Assembly (NCBI RefSeq): GCF_010550605.1
Contig: NZ_JAAGNI010000281.1
Location: forward strand, 1 to 47,264
Reading direction: 5' to 3'
Origin: Streptomyces sp. SID9727
GTDB taxonomy: Bacteria; Actinomycetota; Actinomycetes; Streptomycetales; Streptomycetaceae
Length of the DNA stretch: 47,264 bases
A model generated the notes under the pieces. It had not been told where the DNA came from. It saw only the letters and a program-made list of their open reading frames with translations, and did not search any database. A program made the translations under genes and the position numbers. Shown here piece by piece: positions 45,887-47,264 of the stretch; within the stretch, counting starts at the first letter, position 1, and the number at the start of each line of letters is the position of its first letter.

Positions 45887-47083
45887 GTGTCGACGGCATC
45901 CCGAGTCGCCGCGCCCATACCCACGGCCCATCCGGCCACCGGGGCGGCCACCTCTCTCCTGGACGCCTACGCGCCCGGTGCCCGCTTCCTCGCCACCCCC
46001 GGACGCACCCTGCTGGCCCGGGGCGCGGCGCTCCACGTCCCGCACGGCGCACAACCGGTGGACCGGCGCGTGGCGGACACCCTGGCGGAGGCCACCGACG
46101 CCGGACAGCCGTCGCCGGTGGTGATGGGCGCGATCCCGTTCGACCACACGGAACCGGCCGCCCTGAGCGTGCCCGCCGAGCTGCGCACCGGCCCGCCGCT
46201 CACCTCCGACCCCCTCATCGCCCTGCCCTCGCCGGGGACGGACTCCCCCGGCTGGCGGATCCGGCCGGTGCCCGAACCGGAGGTCTACGCGAAGGGCGTG
46301 GCCTCGGCCGTGGAGCGGATGTGGCGCGGAGAGTTCAGCAAGGTCGTCCTCGCGCGCACCCTGGAGCTCACCTCGCCCGCGCCGCTGGACGTGCCCGCCA
46401 TGCTCCAGCGCCTGGCCCGCCGCGACCCTTCCGGCTACACCTTCGCACTGCCCACCGGCCCCGGCCGCACCCTGATCGGCGCCAGCCCCGAACTCCTCGT
46501 CTCCCGCCGGGGCCGCCGGCTGGTCGCCAACCCGCTGGCGGGTTCCGCCCCGCGCAGCGACGACCTCGCGGAGGACGTCCGCCGCGCCGCCGCGCTCCTG
46601 GAGTCCGCGAAGGACCTCCACGAACACGCCGTCGTCGTGGACGCCGTGCACCAGGCGCTCGCCCCGCACTGCTCGGGGATGGCCGTGCCGCCCCGGCCGA
46701 CGCTGATCCGCACCGCGACCATGTGGCACCTCTCCACCACGGTCACGGGCACGCTGAGCGACCCGGACACCTCCGCGCTCACGCTGGCCTGCGCCCTGCA
46801 CCCCACCCCGGCCGTGTGCGGCACGCCGACGGCGACGGCCCGCCGGGTGCTGACCGAGACCGAGCCGTTCGACCGGGGCTTCTTCACGGGCGTGGTCGGC
46901 TGGGGCGACGCGCGGGGCGACGGGGAATGGGTCGTCACCATCCGTTGCGCCGAGGCGGAGGACCGCACGCTGCGCCTCTACGCCGGCGCGGGCGTCGTCG
47001 CCGCGTCCGAACCCGAGGCCGAGACCGCCGAGACGGCCGCGAAGTTCCGCACGTTCCTGAGCGCGGTGGGCGCCGAGCTCTGA
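45887..47083 (+). CDS. dhbC: Isochorismate synthase (DhbC/EntC type)
   Basis: The GTG at 45887 with CGGAG upstream gives 398 residues, the usual length for DhbC. The chorismate-binding fold shows [51 protein letters not shown] and FTGVVGWGD, with the conserved VTIRCAE and AGAGVV blocks at the end. It would convert chorismate to isochorismate, the committed step to 2,3-dihydroxybenzoate or salicylate. A bifunctional salicylate synthase is less likely given the DhbC-like GAIPFD N-terminal segment. An upstream in-frame ATG (45803) would add 28 residues that look non-conserved. It is driven from its own iron box. Confidence 0.93.
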   Translation: MSTASRVAAPIPTAHPATGAATSLLDAYAPGARFLATPGRTLLARGAALHVPHGAQPVDRRVADTLAEATDAGQPSPVVMGAIPFDHTEPAALSVPAELRTGPPLTSDPLIALPSPGTDSPGWRIRPVPEPEVYAKGVASAVERMWRGEFSKVVLARTLELTSPAPLDVPAMLQRLARRDPSGYTFALPTGPGRTLIGASPELLVSRRGRRLVANPLAGSAPRSDDLAEDVRRAAALLESAKDLHEHAVVVDAVHQALAPHCSGMAVPPRPTLIRTATMWHLSTTVTGTLSDPDTSALTLACALHPTPAVCGTPTATARRVLTETEPFDRGFFTGVVGWGDARGDGEWVVTIRCAEAEDRTLRLYAGAGVVAASEPEAETAETAAKFRTFLSAVGAEL

Positions 47084-47093
47084 ACCCGCCGTG

Positions 47094-47264
47094 CTACGCG
47101 GCGAGTGCGGCGGGCTCGCCCAGCCGGGCGGCCGCCGTCCGCCAGGCGGCCGTGACGGCGATGCGGGCCTGTGCGATGGCCGTCGGGCCGTCGCCGTCGA
47201 GTCGCAGCGGCGGCCCGACGTGGACGTGCAGACGAGGGCGCCGCAGCGGGGCGGTCGCCAGACC
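47094..47264 (-). CDS. PlsC-like acyltransferase, 3' end only
   Basis: Reading leftwards from the window edge, 56 residues end at a TAG at 47094-47096. They include RPRLHVHVGPPLRLDGDGP, which resembles the end of the 1-acyl-glycerol-3-phosphate acyltransferase domain (VHVGxPL), then a helix TAIAQARIAVTAAWRTAAARL. The catalytic HxxxxD region is outside the window. Only 10 bases separate it from the convergent isochorismate synthase stop. It probably marks the edge of the siderophore locus, although siderophore acylation cannot be ruled out. Confidence 0.65.
   Translation of the reverse strand, partial: GLATAPLRRPRLHVHVGPPLRLDGDGPTAIAQARIAVTAAWRTAAARLGEPAALAA

Overview
The window looks like a chromosomal segment from a high-GC actinomycete, most likely a Streptomyces. 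GC content is very high, third codon positions are almost all G or C, starts are often GTG preceded by GGAGG-type Shine-Dalgarno sequences, and neighbouring genes repeatedly overlap by the four bases ATGA or GTGA. Several proteins are typical of that genus: a small DUF6381-like protein, a single-polypeptide pyruvate carboxylase, and iron boxes of the DmdR/IdeR type. I see no rRNA, tRNA, CRISPR array or insertion sequence.

Region 1 (1-15411) is a cell-surface or exopolysaccharide locus. It holds the end of a polyprenyl-phosphate sugar transferase and the divergent GDP-L-fucose pair (fcl, gmd). A three-gene operon follows: a secreted beta-propeller/FN3/LamG protein, a lipoprotein and a GT2 glycosyltransferase. 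Then come a GT4 glycosyltransferase, a Wzy-like polymerase, and a coupled operon of a WcaI-like glycosyltransferase, a Wzz/Wzc-like chain-length protein with a degenerate P-loop, and a Wzx-like flippase. The block ends with a cytidylyltransferase and a CDP-alcohol phosphotransferase in convergent orientation. Together they suggest a fucose-containing polymer made on a lipid carrier, exported by a Wzx/Wzy-type route and possibly decorated with a phospho-alcohol.

Region 2 (15412-24650) is a mixed, partly housekeeping stretch: RNase HI with a C-terminal Cys/His extension, a 55-residue DUF6381-like protein, an SDR reductase, a SAM methyltransferase, two small proteins of unknown function, a LigC/LigD-type ATP-dependent DNA ligase, an IclR-family regulator divergent from pyruvate carboxylase (pyc), and a strong terminator.

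Region 3 (24651-47083) is a complete-looking iron-regulated siderophore locus. Genes for ornithine supply (an acetylglutamate kinase paralogue and a GNAT resembling N-acetylglutamate synthase), ornithine N-hydroxylation, hydroxamate formylation, an MbtH protein, a 3330-residue NRPS (C-A-PCP-E-C-A-PCP-E-C), an MFS exporter, a FecB/C/D/E-type importer, a ferric-siderophore reductase, a free-standing aryl carrier protein and an isochorismate synthase sit around five or six iron boxes. The simplest reading is a mixed catecholate (or salicylate)/hydroxamate peptide siderophore, in the style of mirubactin or rhodochelin. Aryl-acid genes other than isochorismate synthase and the carrier protein are not in the window. 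The most unusual points are the dedicated, iron-controlled, probably arginine-insensitive ornithine supply and the NRPS that ends in a condensation domain with no thioesterase. The window closes inside a PlsC-like acyltransferase.
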